A stretch of DNA of 36,803 nucleotides from Bacteroidota bacterium (GTDB taxonomy: Bacteria; Bacteroidota; Bacteroidia; 2-12-FULL-35-15). The stretch spans positions 1-36,803 of the forward strand of contig CANJPX010000031.1 of assembly GCA_947476185.1 (NCBI GenBank), read 5' to 3'. The notes below the pieces were generated by a model. It was not told the origin of the DNA, ran no database searches, and worked only from the letters and a program-made list of their open reading frames with translations. Below, in pieces: positions 1 to 7,497 of the stretch; the first letter of the stretch is position 1, and each line of letters begins with the position of its first letter. The position numbers and the translations under genes are program-made.

Positions 1-254
1 ACTTTTTAAAAGATGTTTATGCTGACAAAACTAAAATGGAAGAAATTATCACTAATTCCGATCTAAATTGGACAGTTGTGAGACCAGGAAGGCTATTAGA
101 CAAGGAATTGACAGAGAAATACCGTATTGAAAACAAATTATTCAAAGGAATTAATATAAGCGGAATTAATAGAGCTGACGTAGCCGATTTTTTAATAAAA
201 CAAGCAGAAAAACAAACGGAATTAAAAAAGTACATTGCTATATCTGAAAAATAG
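1..254 (+). CDS. SDR/NmrA-like NAD(P)-binding protein, C-terminal fragment
   Basis: The reading frame is open from base 3 (codons F-L-K-D-V-Y-A-D-K) through the stop at 252-254, so the gene begins left of the window; the ATG at 36 is internal. The fragment contains DLNWTVVRPGRL, the characteristic segment of atypical short-chain dehydrogenases (NAD(P)H-binding/NmrA-like family), followed by the usual C-terminal helix rich in Ile, Ala and Asp (NRADVADFLIKQ). The family binds NAD(P)(H) in the cytoplasm; the substrate cannot be told from the C-terminus, and the Rossmann glycine motif lies outside the window. The gene stops 12 bases before the first attC-like spacer, as a cassette gene would. The family call is fairly sure; any specific function is unknown. 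Confidence 0.75.
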   Translation, partial: FLKDVYADKTKMEEIITNSDLNWTVVRPGRLLDKELTEKYRIENKLFKGINISGINRADVADFLIKQAEKQTELKKYIAISEK

Positions 255-266
255 GATAAAATAAAA

Positions 267-352
267 GCCGAACCGCTCAGCGTGCAAGCGCCATAAATTT
301 GGCGCATGAGCAATACAGGGTTACGAGCGCCTGCATGCGGAACGTTATGGGC
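267..352 (+). other. attC-like spacer A
   Basis: This structured spacer lies between two plus-strand genes. The left end is GCCGAACCGCTCAG and the right end is CGGAACGTTATGGGC. GCGTGCAAGCGC (280-291) pairs with GCGCCTGCATGC (327-338) in 10 of 12 positions plus one G-T wobble, and GCGCC (288-292) also faces GGCGC (301-305) as a tight inner hairpin. The right core GTTATGG (344-350) sits where an integron attC core (GTTRRRY) would be. It is the least canonical left end of the set, because it lacks TAACA. The attC-like identity is inferred from architecture and recurrence, not from a search. Confidence 0.5.
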
Positions 353-383
353 AAGTTTAACAGACAGACAACAAACAAGCAAT

Positions 384-1142
384 ATGAAAAATATACTCAT
401 TATTTCTCTACTTATTTCGCAGACAATTTTGTCGTTTGGACAAGTAGTAAAAACAACAAAGAAGAAGGTTGACACACAGGAAGGAACAGCAACTTTTTAT
501 GTTTTAGCTAGTAACGACACAGTGAAACACGGTGAATATCAAATTAAAGCTTACACAGGAAACCGAGTGTTATTAAAAGGCACTTATAGTAACAACAAAA
601 AAGTGGGCTTGTGGACAGAACAGTATTATGGTAAACTTTATACAGGACCTAAAGCTACTGGGCATTATGACAATGATATAAAAACAGAGGACTGGACTTA
701 CTTTGATTATGAAGGCGACACTGTTCTTATTTATAATTGGACAGACAATAGAGTTGTTTTTTCAAAGCTATGTGCTACAGACACCGACAAATATACAGTT
801 ATTGAAGACGGCAAAGAGAATAAATTAAAACTTGATTGCCCACCAACTTGTGCGACAGGACGGGAATATTTTCTTTATCAATTTACACGAGAAATTGGAG
901 AACATGCAGACCTTTTCAATAAAGTTGGTGATAGTTTGTATAAATTAGAAACCAAAATCAGTATTACCATTGACAAAAATTCGTCTGTTACAGAAATATC
1001 ATATTCAACGGACGAAAAGAAGGAATTGAAAGAAATCATAGAGAAGTTCGTTAATTCATACAAATGGATAGCGGGAAAGAAAGATGGACAAAACGTGACG
1101 ACAAAATTTGAATTTCCAATCAACCAATCATTCCAATTCTAA
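384..1142 (+). CDS. Secreted MORN-repeat protein with TonB-C-like tail
   Basis: The protein has 252 residues starting at ATG 384. This start is chosen over the in-frame ATG at 306 because it opens directly on a signal peptide (MKNILIISLLISQTILSFGQ), whereas the upstream stretch overlaps spacer A. Residues 45-125 are rich in Gly, Tyr and Trp and resemble MORN_2 repeats (GTYSNNKKVGLWTEQYYG, GHYDNDIKTEDWTYFDYEG). The C-terminal 60 residues (ITIDKNSSVTEI to FEFPI) look like the TonB C-terminal fold seen in many secreted Bacteroidota proteins. It is probably periplasmic or surface-exposed, with unknown binding partner. It is a single-gene unit between spacers A and B. The secretion call is strong; the domain calls are moderate and rest on pattern recognition. 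Confidence 0.7.
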   Translation: MKNILIISLLISQTILSFGQVVKTTKKKVDTQEGTATFYVLASNDTVKHGEYQIKAYTGNRVLLKGTYSNNKKVGLWTEQYYGKLYTGPKATGHYDNDIKTEDWTYFDYEGDTVLIYNWTDNRVVFSKLCATDTDKYTVIEDGKENKLKLDCPPTCATGREYFLYQFTREIGEHADLFNKVGDSLYKLETKISITIDKNSSVTEISYSTDEKKELKEIIEKFVNSYKWIAGKKDGQNVTTKFEFPINQSFQF

Positions 1143-1166
1143 TGCTTACAGAGAAAAAAAAAGCAT

Positions 1167-1300
1167 CCGCTAACACGGGTTTTGCCTTACTGGGCGGACA
1201 GTGCGAATAGAAAAATTTGAGCAATTAATAAACTTTGCTGCTGGCAGACAGTTTTCGGTTTCAAAAGCCCCTCAACGCAAAGCCCCAAAACGTTATGGGC
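1167..1300 (+). other. attC-like spacer B
   Basis: The left core is CCGCTAACACGGGTTTTGC (from 1167) and the right arm is GCAAAGCCCC (1277-1286) followed by AAAACGTTATGGGC, ending at 1300. GGGTTTTGC and GCAAAGCCCC are near-complementary. The right core GTTATGGGCA (1292-1301) is shared with spacer A. The interior holds AATAAACTTTGC, close to but not exactly a Bacteroidota -7 box. Candidate recombination site bounding the next cassette. Confidence 0.55.
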
Positions 1301-1319
1301 AATGTAAAACAACGACAAA

Positions 1320-2234
1320 ATGAAGACACAGCAACTTAGATATTATTTTAATTACATTGACAATTGTAATATGTGTGGCTCAAAAACTGACACGCATAAA
1401 ATTTTAGGGAAACGACTTAACCAATCTCAAGGGAAAAATCCTAAGAACAAAATTGGTATAACAATAACAGTTGCTAAGTGTTCAAAATGTGGACTTGTAT
1501 ATTCAAATCCACAACCTGTTCCTATTGACCTGCAAGACCATTATGGAGTGCCTCCTGAAAATTACTGGAAGAATAATTATTTCTCTATTGACGACAATTA
1601 CTTTAAAGGAGAAATTGATAGACTTAAAAAACTTATTGACTTTAAGGAGGGAATGAAATCTTTAGATATTGGGGCAGGTTTGGGAAAAGCAATGGTCGCA
1701 CTTTCAAAAGTAGGCTTTGACTCATACGGCATCGAGCCATCACAACAATTCTATGAAAGAGCAATCTCTAAAATGGGTATTCCTCTTGAAAAATTGAAAT
1801 TAGGAATGATTGAAAATGTTGATTACCCCGAAAACCATTTCGATTTCATTTCATTTGGAGCAGTATTAGAGCATCTGTACGACCCTTCACATTCAATTCT
1901 AAAAGCTTTGAAATGGTTAAAACCTAATGGAATTATTCATATTGAGGTTCCATCATCCGACTGGCTCATTAACAGAATTATAAATTTGTTTTATAAATTA
2001 AATCGGACTGACTATGTTGGTAACATATCTCCTATGCACACTCCTTATCATCTTTACGAATTTGGAATTAAATCATTTCAGGAACATTCTAATCAAAACG
2101 GCTATGACATTGCACTTCACGAATATTATGTATGTCAAACATATATGCCAAAATTGGCGGACTATATTTTGAAACCGTATATGAAATGGACAAACACAGG
2201 AATGCTAGTATGTGTATGGCTTCGAAAAAGATAG
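1320..2234 (+). CDS. Zinc-ribbon class I SAM methyltransferase
   Basis: The protein has 304 residues. The N-terminus carries two CxxC pairs (CNMC near residue 17, CSKC near residue 55), a likely zinc ribbon. A class I methyltransferase core follows: motif I LDIGAGLGKAM near residue 115, an acidic residue at the end of strand 2 (YGIEPSQQFYERA), and FDFISFGAVLEHLYDP as motif IV. This layout is shared with methyltransferases of sugar and surface-polysaccharide pathways that keep an N-terminal Zn module, so a small-molecule or glycan substrate is plausible but not shown. It is the sole gene of a cassette flanked by GTTATGGGCA (1292-1301) and TGCCCATAAC (2242-2251). The fold is certain; the substrate is unknown. 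Confidence 0.85.
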   Translation: MKTQQLRYYFNYIDNCNMCGSKTDTHKILGKRLNQSQGKNPKNKIGITITVAKCSKCGLVYSNPQPVPIDLQDHYGVPPENYWKNNYFSIDDNYFKGEIDRLKKLIDFKEGMKSLDIGAGLGKAMVALSKVGFDSYGIEPSQQFYERAISKMGIPLEKLKLGMIENVDYPENHFDFISFGAVLEHLYDPSHSILKALKWLKPNGIIHIEVPSSDWLINRIINLFYKLNRTDYVGNISPMHTPYHLYEFGIKSFQEHSNQNGYDIALHEYYVCQTYMPKLADYILKPYMKWTNTGMLVCVWLRKR

Positions 2235-2241
2235 AATGCAC

Positions 2242-2433
2242 TGCCCATAACATCAGCCTTTCAATGTGCTGTAGTTCGTGCAAGTTGCAAGCGCATTTTT
2301 CAGGGGTGTAACTTTTTGTTGGCACTTGCCATAACCTTTGGAGCATTTAATATATATTTGTGGTAGCAGGCAATGTTGTGCTTTCTAATCCAGCACATCG
2401 CAAGACTACCAACCGCTAGTGCTATGCGTAATG
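2242..2433 (+). other. attC-like spacer C, probably composite
   Basis: It starts with TGCCCATAACATC (2242), the exact inverse of the core preceding the upstream gene. A second CCATAACC occurs near 2330, suggesting two sites or remnants back to back. The distal half folds: GGTAG..GCAATGTTGTGCT opposes AGCACATCGCAAGACTACC. The right end, CCGCTAGTGCTATGCG, is a degraded core. A perfect -7 box TATATTTG lies at 2353-2360, reading toward the HNH gene. Boundaries are approximate. There is no coding potential in the 247-base gap beyond this. Confidence 0.45.
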
Positions 2434-2481
2434 AGCATCATGAACAAGCAATCAAATAAAAAATAGAAAATAGTACAAATA

Positions 2482-2892
2482 ATGAGAAAAATACTTTTAT
2501 TCCTAGCACTCGTCTTTATTAGTATTTCTTGTTTCTCGCAAAGTCGATATATCTCAGAAACAACAAAAAAAATTGTATACTCTAGGGATGGTGGCATTTG
2601 TAAATGCTGCGGAAGCTCTTTAAATTTAGAATATGATCATATTGTGCCTTACTCATGCGGTGGAAGTAGTGATGTTTCAAATATTCAGTTACTTTGCCAG
2701 CAGTGCAATCGAAGCAAGTCTAATAGTTGTACATGTAAAGTGCATAATAGGAGAGTTGGAACTAATTGCTGTGAAAAAAACACAGCGAAAAAGTCGTCAA
2801 GTCCTTCAAGCCAATGCACTGGCAAAACAAAGAAAGGAACTAGATGCAAAAACAAAACAACCAATTCAAATGGTCGATGTCATCTACACTAA
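2482..2892 (+). CDS. Secreted HNH endonuclease with Cys-rich C-terminal module
   Basis: The protein has 136 residues. Residues 1-20 form a signal peptide (MRKILLFLALVFISISCFSQ; it contains a Cys, so a lipoprotein is possible but the lipobox is poor). The HNH core spans about residues 28-80: KCCGSSLNLEYDHIVPYSCGG gives the first CxxC and the DH of the ββα-metal motif, then NIQLLCQQCNRSKSN gives the second CxxC and the N residue. Residues 112-136 (CTGKTKKGTRCKNKT, then GRCHLH) match the small Cys/His module I know as DUF5763. HNH proteins cleave DNA with a metal ion; an exported one suggests extracellular DNA use or toxicity to neighbours, but that is inference. The following small gene starts 24 bases downstream and may be co-transcribed. 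Confidence 0.8.
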   Translation: MRKILLFLALVFISISCFSQSRYISETTKKIVYSRDGGICKCCGSSLNLEYDHIVPYSCGGSSDVSNIQLLCQQCNRSKSNSCTCKVHNRRVGTNCCEKNTAKKSSSPSSQCTGKTKKGTRCKNKTTNSNGRCHLH

Positions 2893-2916
2893 ATTATACA
2901 TAACACATTAAATGAC

Positions 2917-3162
2917 ATGAAAAAGACAATCTTGTTCGCGATAGATCTCAATACTGAAGAAACATTCGTTTCAGAATCTGAAAAAGGAAGCAATAAAGTA
3001 AATTTCGTTGAACGAATTCGCCGCAATGAAAACGAATTACTATTTGATGCGGTTGTTACTTTAAATAGAATTACAAATTCTACCAATTTTGACATAGCAA
3101 TTTTTAAAGCAATGGATAAAGTTTGCCAAATGATCTATTGTAAGCATATCGAAAATAAATAG
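2917..3162 (+). CDS. Small hypothetical protein downstream of HNH nuclease
   Basis: The protein has 81 residues, MKKTILFAIDLNTEETFVSE to KHIENK. There is no signal peptide despite the Lys-Lys start, and no recognised motif; the composition is mixed charged with predicted alpha-beta content. It follows the HNH gene by 24 bases with no spacer between, so the two form the only two-gene cassette in the left array. A partner or immunity role for the nuclease is a possibility suggested only by position; because the nuclease appears exported and this protein cytosolic, that idea is weak. Confidence 0.5.
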   Translation: MKKTILFAIDLNTEETFVSESEKGSNKVNFVERIRRNENELLFDAVVTLNRITNSTNFDIAIFKAMDKVCQMIYCKHIENK

Positions 3163-3218
3163 TCGCTTTTTATAGAAAGAAAACAGAAAGTGAAAACATG
3201 AAATAAAGAAGACCGTCA

Positions 3219-3354
3219 GCCATTAACAGCACCTTCAAGAAATTGTCGGTTCAATGGTTAAATGAAGCTTTGTACTTCTCATCAAGTTCGGGGATGGCAG
3301 ACAGTTTTCGTCTCCGAAATCGCCAACTTCTTCTAGCTGCTAAACGTTAGCGGC
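3219..3354 (+). other. attC-like spacer D
   Basis: The left end is GCCATTAACAGCACC (3219-3233) and the right end is TAGCTGCTAAACGTTAGCGGC (core GTTAGCGGC, 3346-3354). The left end closely resembles that of spacer E (GCCGTTAACATCACC). The core GTTAGCGGC matches the inverse of the left core beyond the next gene (GCCGTTAAC, 3905-3913) at 8 of 9 positions, as expected for the two ends of one inserted cassette. The interior is imperfectly self-complementary, with no gene. Confidence 0.55.
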
Positions 3355-3422
3355 AAGCAAACCGACAAACAGAAAAATGTGCCAAAATGAAAACTCACTT
3401 GACAAATAAAAAACTAAATAAG

Positions 3423-3890
3423 ATGAAAAAGCATTTAACTAATCTTTCACTGGCATTTTTGACTTTACTACTCTTTTCTTTTAACAACAATAATTCTAAA
3501 GCAAATATTAATCAATCGCCTATTGTTAGTTCTGATAGCATTGCATCTAAAGAAATCCAAACTGATGAATTAGATAATATTGTTAGTTCGATAATTGATA
3601 TTTCCGCCAACGATTTTTATAAAAATCAACAGCCTGCACCTATTGATTTCAAAAATGTTAAACTTAAATATATTAAAAAACAAAATGGAGAAGATCTGTA
3701 TATTCTATGCGGCCAGTTTGTTACAAGCGATAAACAAGAGATACAATTTGCCACAGTTAAAAATAGCGACTATGAACAATGGATAGGTAATAATGCTCTA
3801 ACATATTGCCAAGATTCCAAAGAAATACCCTATACGAAAGAAGATTTATCTTCCGCATTGCAAACTAAATTCAAATCTCTAAAAAAATAA
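3423..3890 (+). CDS. Hypothetical secreted protein
   Basis: The protein has 155 residues from ATG 3423. The upstream ATG at 3387 would place twelve polar residues before the signal peptide, so the downstream start is preferred. A Lys-rich n-region and a Leu/Phe core (LSLAFLTLLLFSF) precede a low-complexity Asn/Ser stretch; the mature part is about 125 residues with a Tyr/Lys-rich C-terminal half (KLKYIKKQNGEDLYILCGQF). No known domain is recognised. It is a single-gene cassette between spacers D and E. Export is probable; the function is unknown. Confidence 0.6.
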   Translation: MKKHLTNLSLAFLTLLLFSFNNNNSKANINQSPIVSSDSIASKEIQTDELDNIVSSIIDISANDFYKNQQPAPIDFKNVKLKYIKKQNGEDLYILCGQFVTSDKQEIQFATVKNSDYEQWIGNNALTYCQDSKEIPYTKEDLSSALQTKFKSLKK

Positions 3891-3904
3891 ATTGATAATT
3901 GCAG

Positions 3905-4088
3905 GCCGTTAACATCACCTAAAAATTGAGGAGTAAGTACGAGCTGAAAATGTTTGTCACAGTGGCATAAATTTATTTCTAAACATTTGCAAGAATCAGT
4001 TGTGCTTTTAATTTATATTTGTGTTGGCTGTAAGTGAAGTGCAAGTATATCCTCACTTCTTGTAGCTGCCAAACGTAAGGGATCAGGC
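3905..4088 (+). other. attC-like spacer E
   Basis: The left end is GCCGTTAACATCACC (3905-3919) and the right end is TAGCTGCCAAACGTAAGG (to 4080), where the core has lost one T relative to GTTA. CCTCACTTC opposes GTAAGTGAAG near the right end. A perfect -7 box TATATTTG lies at 4014-4021, pointing at the SRPBCC gene, and TTTG occurs 24 bases upstream of it. There is no coding sequence. Candidate recombination site and promoter. Confidence 0.5.
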
Positions 4089-4130
4089 TAAAAACTGACA
4101 TTGTCTATAAAATTGACAAAAACAGAAATT

Positions 4131-4634
4131 ATGGAGACGAAAATAAAAATAATGACAACCTTTAATTGTTCATTGGAAAGAGCATTCAAATCACCGATGC
4201 TATGTGATGTAACGAAAGTTCATACGGGATATGGAATGATGCCAAGAGTAACCCATTGCACAGAAGACGAAAATTGGGGAAAGATAGGTTCAAGTAAAAA
4301 AGTATTTGTTGAAAAATCATTGACACATAAAGGAGGTTTCGGTTCGGTTGACAATGTAATTGAACGCATTGAAGACAAGTATTGGAAAATAGAAATTAAC
4401 CAATTTCAAGCATGGATGTTAAGTTTTAACAAATTTGTTGGCGAGTGGCATACAACCGAAATCGAAAAAGATAAAATTTTGATTGAATACTCCTATACGC
4501 TTTATTCAAATAATGTTTTGCTTTATCCTCTAAATTGGGTTTTTGCCAAGACATTTTGGAGAAAATATATGAATCAAGCATTGGAAAATGTTAGACAAAT
4601 CACAATTGACAAAGATCCCTATCTTTATGCGTAA
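4131..4634 (+). CDS. SRPBCC-fold protein
   Basis: The protein has 167 residues from ATG 4131. Residues 1-12 (METKIKIMTTFN) form the first beta strand typical of START/Bet v1-like SRPBCC proteins, so the upstream ATG at 4101 is not needed. The pattern of strand, CSLERAFKSPMLCD helix, long beta meander (VIERIEDKYWKIEINQF) and a long C-terminal helix (FAKTFWRKYMNQALENVRQI) fits the family. Members bind hydrophobic ligands; none can be named here. It is a single-gene cassette between spacers E and F. A second, unrelated SRPBCC gene lies at 17399. Confidence 0.7.
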   Translation: METKIKIMTTFNCSLERAFKSPMLCDVTKVHTGYGMMPRVTHCTEDENWGKIGSSKKVFVEKSLTHKGGFGSVDNVIERIEDKYWKIEINQFQAWMLSFNKFVGEWHTTEIEKDKILIEYSYTLYSNNVLLYPLNWVFAKTFWRKYMNQALENVRQITIDKDPYLYA

Positions 4635-4636
4635 AA

Positions 4637-4758
4637 GCCCGAACCGCTAACAAGGGTTATGCAAAAAAAAGCGGGTTCAGAGCTAAATTGTACATTTGGA
4701 ATTCTAATGTACATTTGTGCTTCTAATTCCGCACTTCGCTAGCCGCAAACCGTTCGGA
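4637..4758 (+). other. attC-like spacer F with two -7 boxes
   Basis: The left end is CCGAACCGCTAACAAGGG (4639-4656) and the right end is TAGCCGCAAACCGTTCGG (to 4757). CCGAAC (4639-4644) and GTTCGG (4752-4757) are exact inverse partners. The interior contains TACATTTG twice, 19 bases apart (4691-4698 and 4710-4717); each fits the Bacteroidota -7 consensus TAnnTTTG exactly. Confidence 0.55.
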
Positions 4759-4861
4759 AAAATATAAGTACTATTTTAAGGAACACCAATTACGTAACAA
4801 AAAAGTAGACTATGATGACTTCAAAAAAGATTCGGAGTATGACCAGACATACAACAAATAA
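4751..4861 (+). pseudogene. 3' remnant of an unidentified cassette gene
   Basis: An open frame without a start codon runs from the right core of spacer F to TAA at 4859-4861. It encodes about 36 residues rich in Tyr, Lys and Asp (KYYFKEHQLRNKK, then DYDDFKKDSEYDQTYNK). Codon choice and composition look coding, but neither ATG, GTG nor TTG is found in frame at its beginning. It reads like the tail of a gene whose 5' part was deleted when spacer F or the following gene arrived. No family is recognised. A chance open frame is possible given the short length. Confidence 0.35.
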
Positions 4862-4881
4862 ACTCTACCTTGTAGCCTGTA

Positions 4882-5859
4882 ATGCTATCTAAAAAGAAAA
4901 TACATCCAATCGAAAAAGCGGGTTTTCATCCTCGCAACAAACATGGTGTGCGTTATGATTTCAAACAGCTGATTGCCATTTGTTCGGAATTAGCACCTTT
5001 TGTGAAACTGAATAATTACCAAGATGAATCCATTGATTTTTTTAATCCAGAGGCGGTAAAAATGCTGAACAAAGCATTGCTCAAACATTATTACGACATC
5101 GAAAATTGGGACATCCCTAAAAATTATTTATGTCCGCCCGTGCCTGGTAGAGCAGATTACATTCACCATGTTGCTGATTTATTGTTGAGCGACAACTCTG
5201 GTTTTCAAAAAGATAAACTATTCCCTGGCGAACGCATTATTTGTATAGACATTGGCGTAGGTGCAAATTGTGTGTATCCCATCATTGGAATTAAAGAATA
5301 TGGTTGGCATTTTGTGGGAACTGATATTGATATTGTTGCACTTGAATCGGCACAAAAAATAATGGAAGCCAATCCATTTTTAAAAGATAAACTGGAATTG
5401 CAATTGCAACCCAACAAACGCAATATTTTTCAGGACATTATTCTGGAAGATGAATTGTTTGACGTTACCATTTGCAATCCTCCATTTCATGCTTCCTTAG
5501 AGGAAGCACAAGCTGGAACACATCGTAAACTAAAAAATTTAACGAATAAAAAAGTTATTAGACCAACGTTAAACTTTGGCGGACAAAACAATGAGTTGTG
5601 GTGTGAAGGTGGTGAAGAAAAATTTATTGCCGATATGATTTGGCAAAGTAAAAAATATGCTACTTCATGTTTTTGGTTTACCAGCATGGTTTCCAAACAA
5701 TCGAGTTTGAAAAGTATTTACCGATTGCTTGAAAAATTAGAAGCCGTTGAAGTAAAAACTATTCCTATGGTTCTTGGAAACAAAACCAGTCGCATTGTTG
5801 CTTGGACCTTCCTAAAACCTGAAAAACAAAAGAAATGGAAAAATGAACGTTGGAAATAG
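4882..5859 (+). CDS. rlmF: 23S rRNA (adenine(1618)-N(6))-methyltransferase RlmF
   Basis: The protein has 325 residues, close to the usual RlmF length. It starts KKKIHPIEKAGFHPRNKH and continues RYDFKQL, the family's N-terminal signature. SAM-binding motif I is CIDIGVGANCVYPIIG (residues 121-136). The catalytic NPPF motif of N6-adenine methyltransferases is at residues 199-202 (ICNPPFHAS), and the family-typical NELWCEGGEEKFIADMI follows. RlmF uses SAM to methylate A1618 (E. coli numbering) of 23S rRNA. The start at 4882 fits homologues exactly. The gene is odd in context: a ribosome-maturation gene directly after a gene remnant and within a cassette-like array. Family call nearly certain. Confidence 0.95.
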   Translation: MLSKKKIHPIEKAGFHPRNKHGVRYDFKQLIAICSELAPFVKLNNYQDESIDFFNPEAVKMLNKALLKHYYDIENWDIPKNYLCPPVPGRADYIHHVADLLLSDNSGFQKDKLFPGERIICIDIGVGANCVYPIIGIKEYGWHFVGTDIDIVALESAQKIMEANPFLKDKLELQLQPNKRNIFQDIILEDELFDVTICNPPFHASLEEAQAGTHRKLKNLTNKKVIRPTLNFGGQNNELWCEGGEEKFIADMIWQSKKYATSCFWFTSMVSKQSSLKSIYRLLEKLEAVEVKTIPMVLGNKTSRIVAWTFLKPEKQKKWKNERWK

Positions 5860-5956
5860 CGCTTACATTCATACATTGATTTAATACCTTCTTATTTAAT
5901 TTTAATACTCAAAAAAGTTTTATTTTCATTATTAGAACTACACATCACGACAAAAA

Positions 5957-6718
5957 ATGGACATTGTAAAACATAACAAATCAGCTTGGGACAATTACGT
6001 TGACAAAAAAGACCGTTGGACAATCCCTGTTACCGAAGAAGAAATGAAAAACGCAAAAAACGGAAACTGGAATATCGTTTTGACACCAAAAAATCCTGTC
6101 CCTCATAATTGGTTTCCCGAACTGAAAGGTTTGAAGATTTTAGGACTTGCATCTGGTGGAGGACAACAAGGGCCAATTCTTGCAACTTTGGGAGCGAACG
6201 TTACCATTTTTGACAATTCCGAAAAGCAGTTACAACAAGACAAAACTTTAAGCGACAAGTTTGACCTTGACATAAAAACAGTTCAAGGAGATATGAAAGA
6301 CCTATCAGTGTTTGCAGACAACTCTTTTGACTTGGTTTTTAATCCTTGTTCAATACTCTTCGTTGAAAATGTACTTCCAGTTTGGAAAGAATGTTTTCGA
6401 GTATTAAAACCAAACGGAATTTTAATGACGGGTTTAATCAATCCAATTTCATTTCAACTTGACGAAGAAAGTTTGAAACTAATTTATAAGCAACCATTTT
6501 CAGACCTGCACTCATTGCCCACAGAAAAATTAGAAGAATTGAAAAAGAATAATGAAGCTTTGGTATTTGGACATAGTTTGACAGACCAAATTAGCGGACA
6601 ATTAGACGCTGGTTTTAATTTGACAAATTTGTATGAAGACAACTGGGGCGGAGAAAGTAAAATGGACGAATTTTTTCCCGCATTCATAGCAACAAGAGCA
6701 ATAAAACGAATACAATGA
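5957..6718 (+). CDS. Class I SAM-dependent methyltransferase
   Basis: The protein has 253 residues. Motif I is LKILGLASGGGQQGPILA (near residue 56), an acidic residue at the end of strand 2 follows (VTIFDNSEKQL), and the motif IV region is FDLVFNPCSILFVENVLPVW. The GLASGGGQQ form of motif I and the N-terminal NKSAWDNYV are typical of a small group of UbiE/Methyltransf_11-like enzymes in Bacteroidota and Firmicutes whose substrates are not known to me. It lies 97 bases after rlmF with no attC-like spacer between them; spacer G follows. Fold certain, substrate unknown. Confidence 0.85.
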   Translation: MDIVKHNKSAWDNYVDKKDRWTIPVTEEEMKNAKNGNWNIVLTPKNPVPHNWFPELKGLKILGLASGGGQQGPILATLGANVTIFDNSEKQLQQDKTLSDKFDLDIKTVQGDMKDLSVFADNSFDLVFNPCSILFVENVLPVWKECFRVLKPNGILMTGLINPISFQLDEESLKLIYKQPFSDLHSLPTEKLEELKKNNEALVFGHSLTDQISGQLDAGFNLTNLYEDNWGGESKMDEFFPAFIATRAIKRIQ

Positions 6719-6737
6719 TAAACGGAAGAACTGCTAG

Positions 6738-6833
6738 TGCTAACAGAAGTCTTGCACCATTTTGGGGGGGGTAACGCTCGAATGTGTAACTTGGATTTAG
6801 CAAAAAACGGCGGATAGCCGCAAACGTTTGCAG
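6738..6833 (+). other. attC-like spacer G
   Basis: The left core is TGCTAACAGAAG (6738-6749) and the right end is TAGCCGCAAACGTTTGCAGTC. The right core sits in a perfect 12-base palindrome, GCAAACGTTTGC (6820-6831). The inside holds a run of eight G (6764-6771), which could slip during replication. AACGGCGGATAGCCG is a small inner hairpin. Same architecture as spacers B-F. Confidence 0.5.
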
Positions 6834-6909
6834 TCATTTTAGGATATGACAACAGATAACATAAACATCAAAATTTGCCTTAATGCCAACTAACAAATAA
6901 GAAAAGGAG

Positions 6910-7497
6910 ATGGACAAATTAGAAAAATTCAAAAGTCATTTAAAGAATATAGGGGAAATTTCAGATGAGGATTTTGAGAAATCCATTAATTATTTTCAAG
7001 AGATTGTTTTAAAAAAAGATAGTTTTTTTATCAAACAAAATCAAATTTGCAAGCAGATTGGATTTGTTTTACAAGGTACTTTAAGAACATTTTATAGCAA
7101 TCAGGATGGGGAAGATATAACTTCTTGTTTTTGCAACGAAAATAATTTTACAACTTCCTACAAAAGTTTCATTCTTGAGAAACCATCGGAACTGTCATTA
7201 CAAGCCATAGAAGACAGTGTTTTATTAGTGATCAACAAGGATAATCTAAATAAACTATATACAGAAAGTATTGGGTGGCAAAACATTGGAAGAAAAATTG
7301 CAGAAAGAGAATATATTGTTTTAGAAAAATACGCCTCCGTTCTAAATAATGAAACGGCAAAACAAAAGTATTTGCGACTGATGAACGAACAACCTACCAT
7401 TTTAAAAAAGGCGAAAATTGAAGATATTGCCTCTTACTTAGGTGTAACAAGACGGACTCTTTCTAGAATACGAAAGGAGATTGCATTTAGTAATTAG
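6910..7497 (+). CDS. Crp/Fnr-family transcriptional regulator
   Basis: The protein has 195 residues. Residues 15-120 form a cyclic-nucleotide-binding (cupin-like) domain: KKDSFFIKQNQICKQIGFVLQGTLR is its opening strand pair, then YSNQDGEDITSCFC. Residues 150-190 form a winged helix-turn-helix ending in IEDIASYLGVTRRTLSRIRK. There is no Cys cluster as in Fnr, and the canonical cAMP-contacting RE...S/T motif is not evident, so the ligand is unknown. Such Bacteroidota proteins usually regulate one adjacent target. The stop is followed directly by the palindrome GGACAAATGTCC and then, 60 bases on, by a methyltransferase gene that is the likely target. AAGGAG abuts the ATG, too close for an ideal ribosome site. 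Confidence 0.85.
   Translation: MDKLEKFKSHLKNIGEISDEDFEKSINYFQEIVLKKDSFFIKQNQICKQIGFVLQGTLRTFYSNQDGEDITSCFCNENNFTTSYKSFILEKPSELSLQAIEDSVLLVINKDNLNKLYTESIGWQNIGRKIAEREYIVLEKYASVLNNETAKQKYLRLMNEQPTILKKAKIEDIASYLGVTRRTLSRIRKEIAFSN

Noticed and set aside
17..475. Minus-strand open frame at the left edge
   Set aside because: It overlaps a recognisable SDR fragment, spacer A and a signal peptide on the plus strand.
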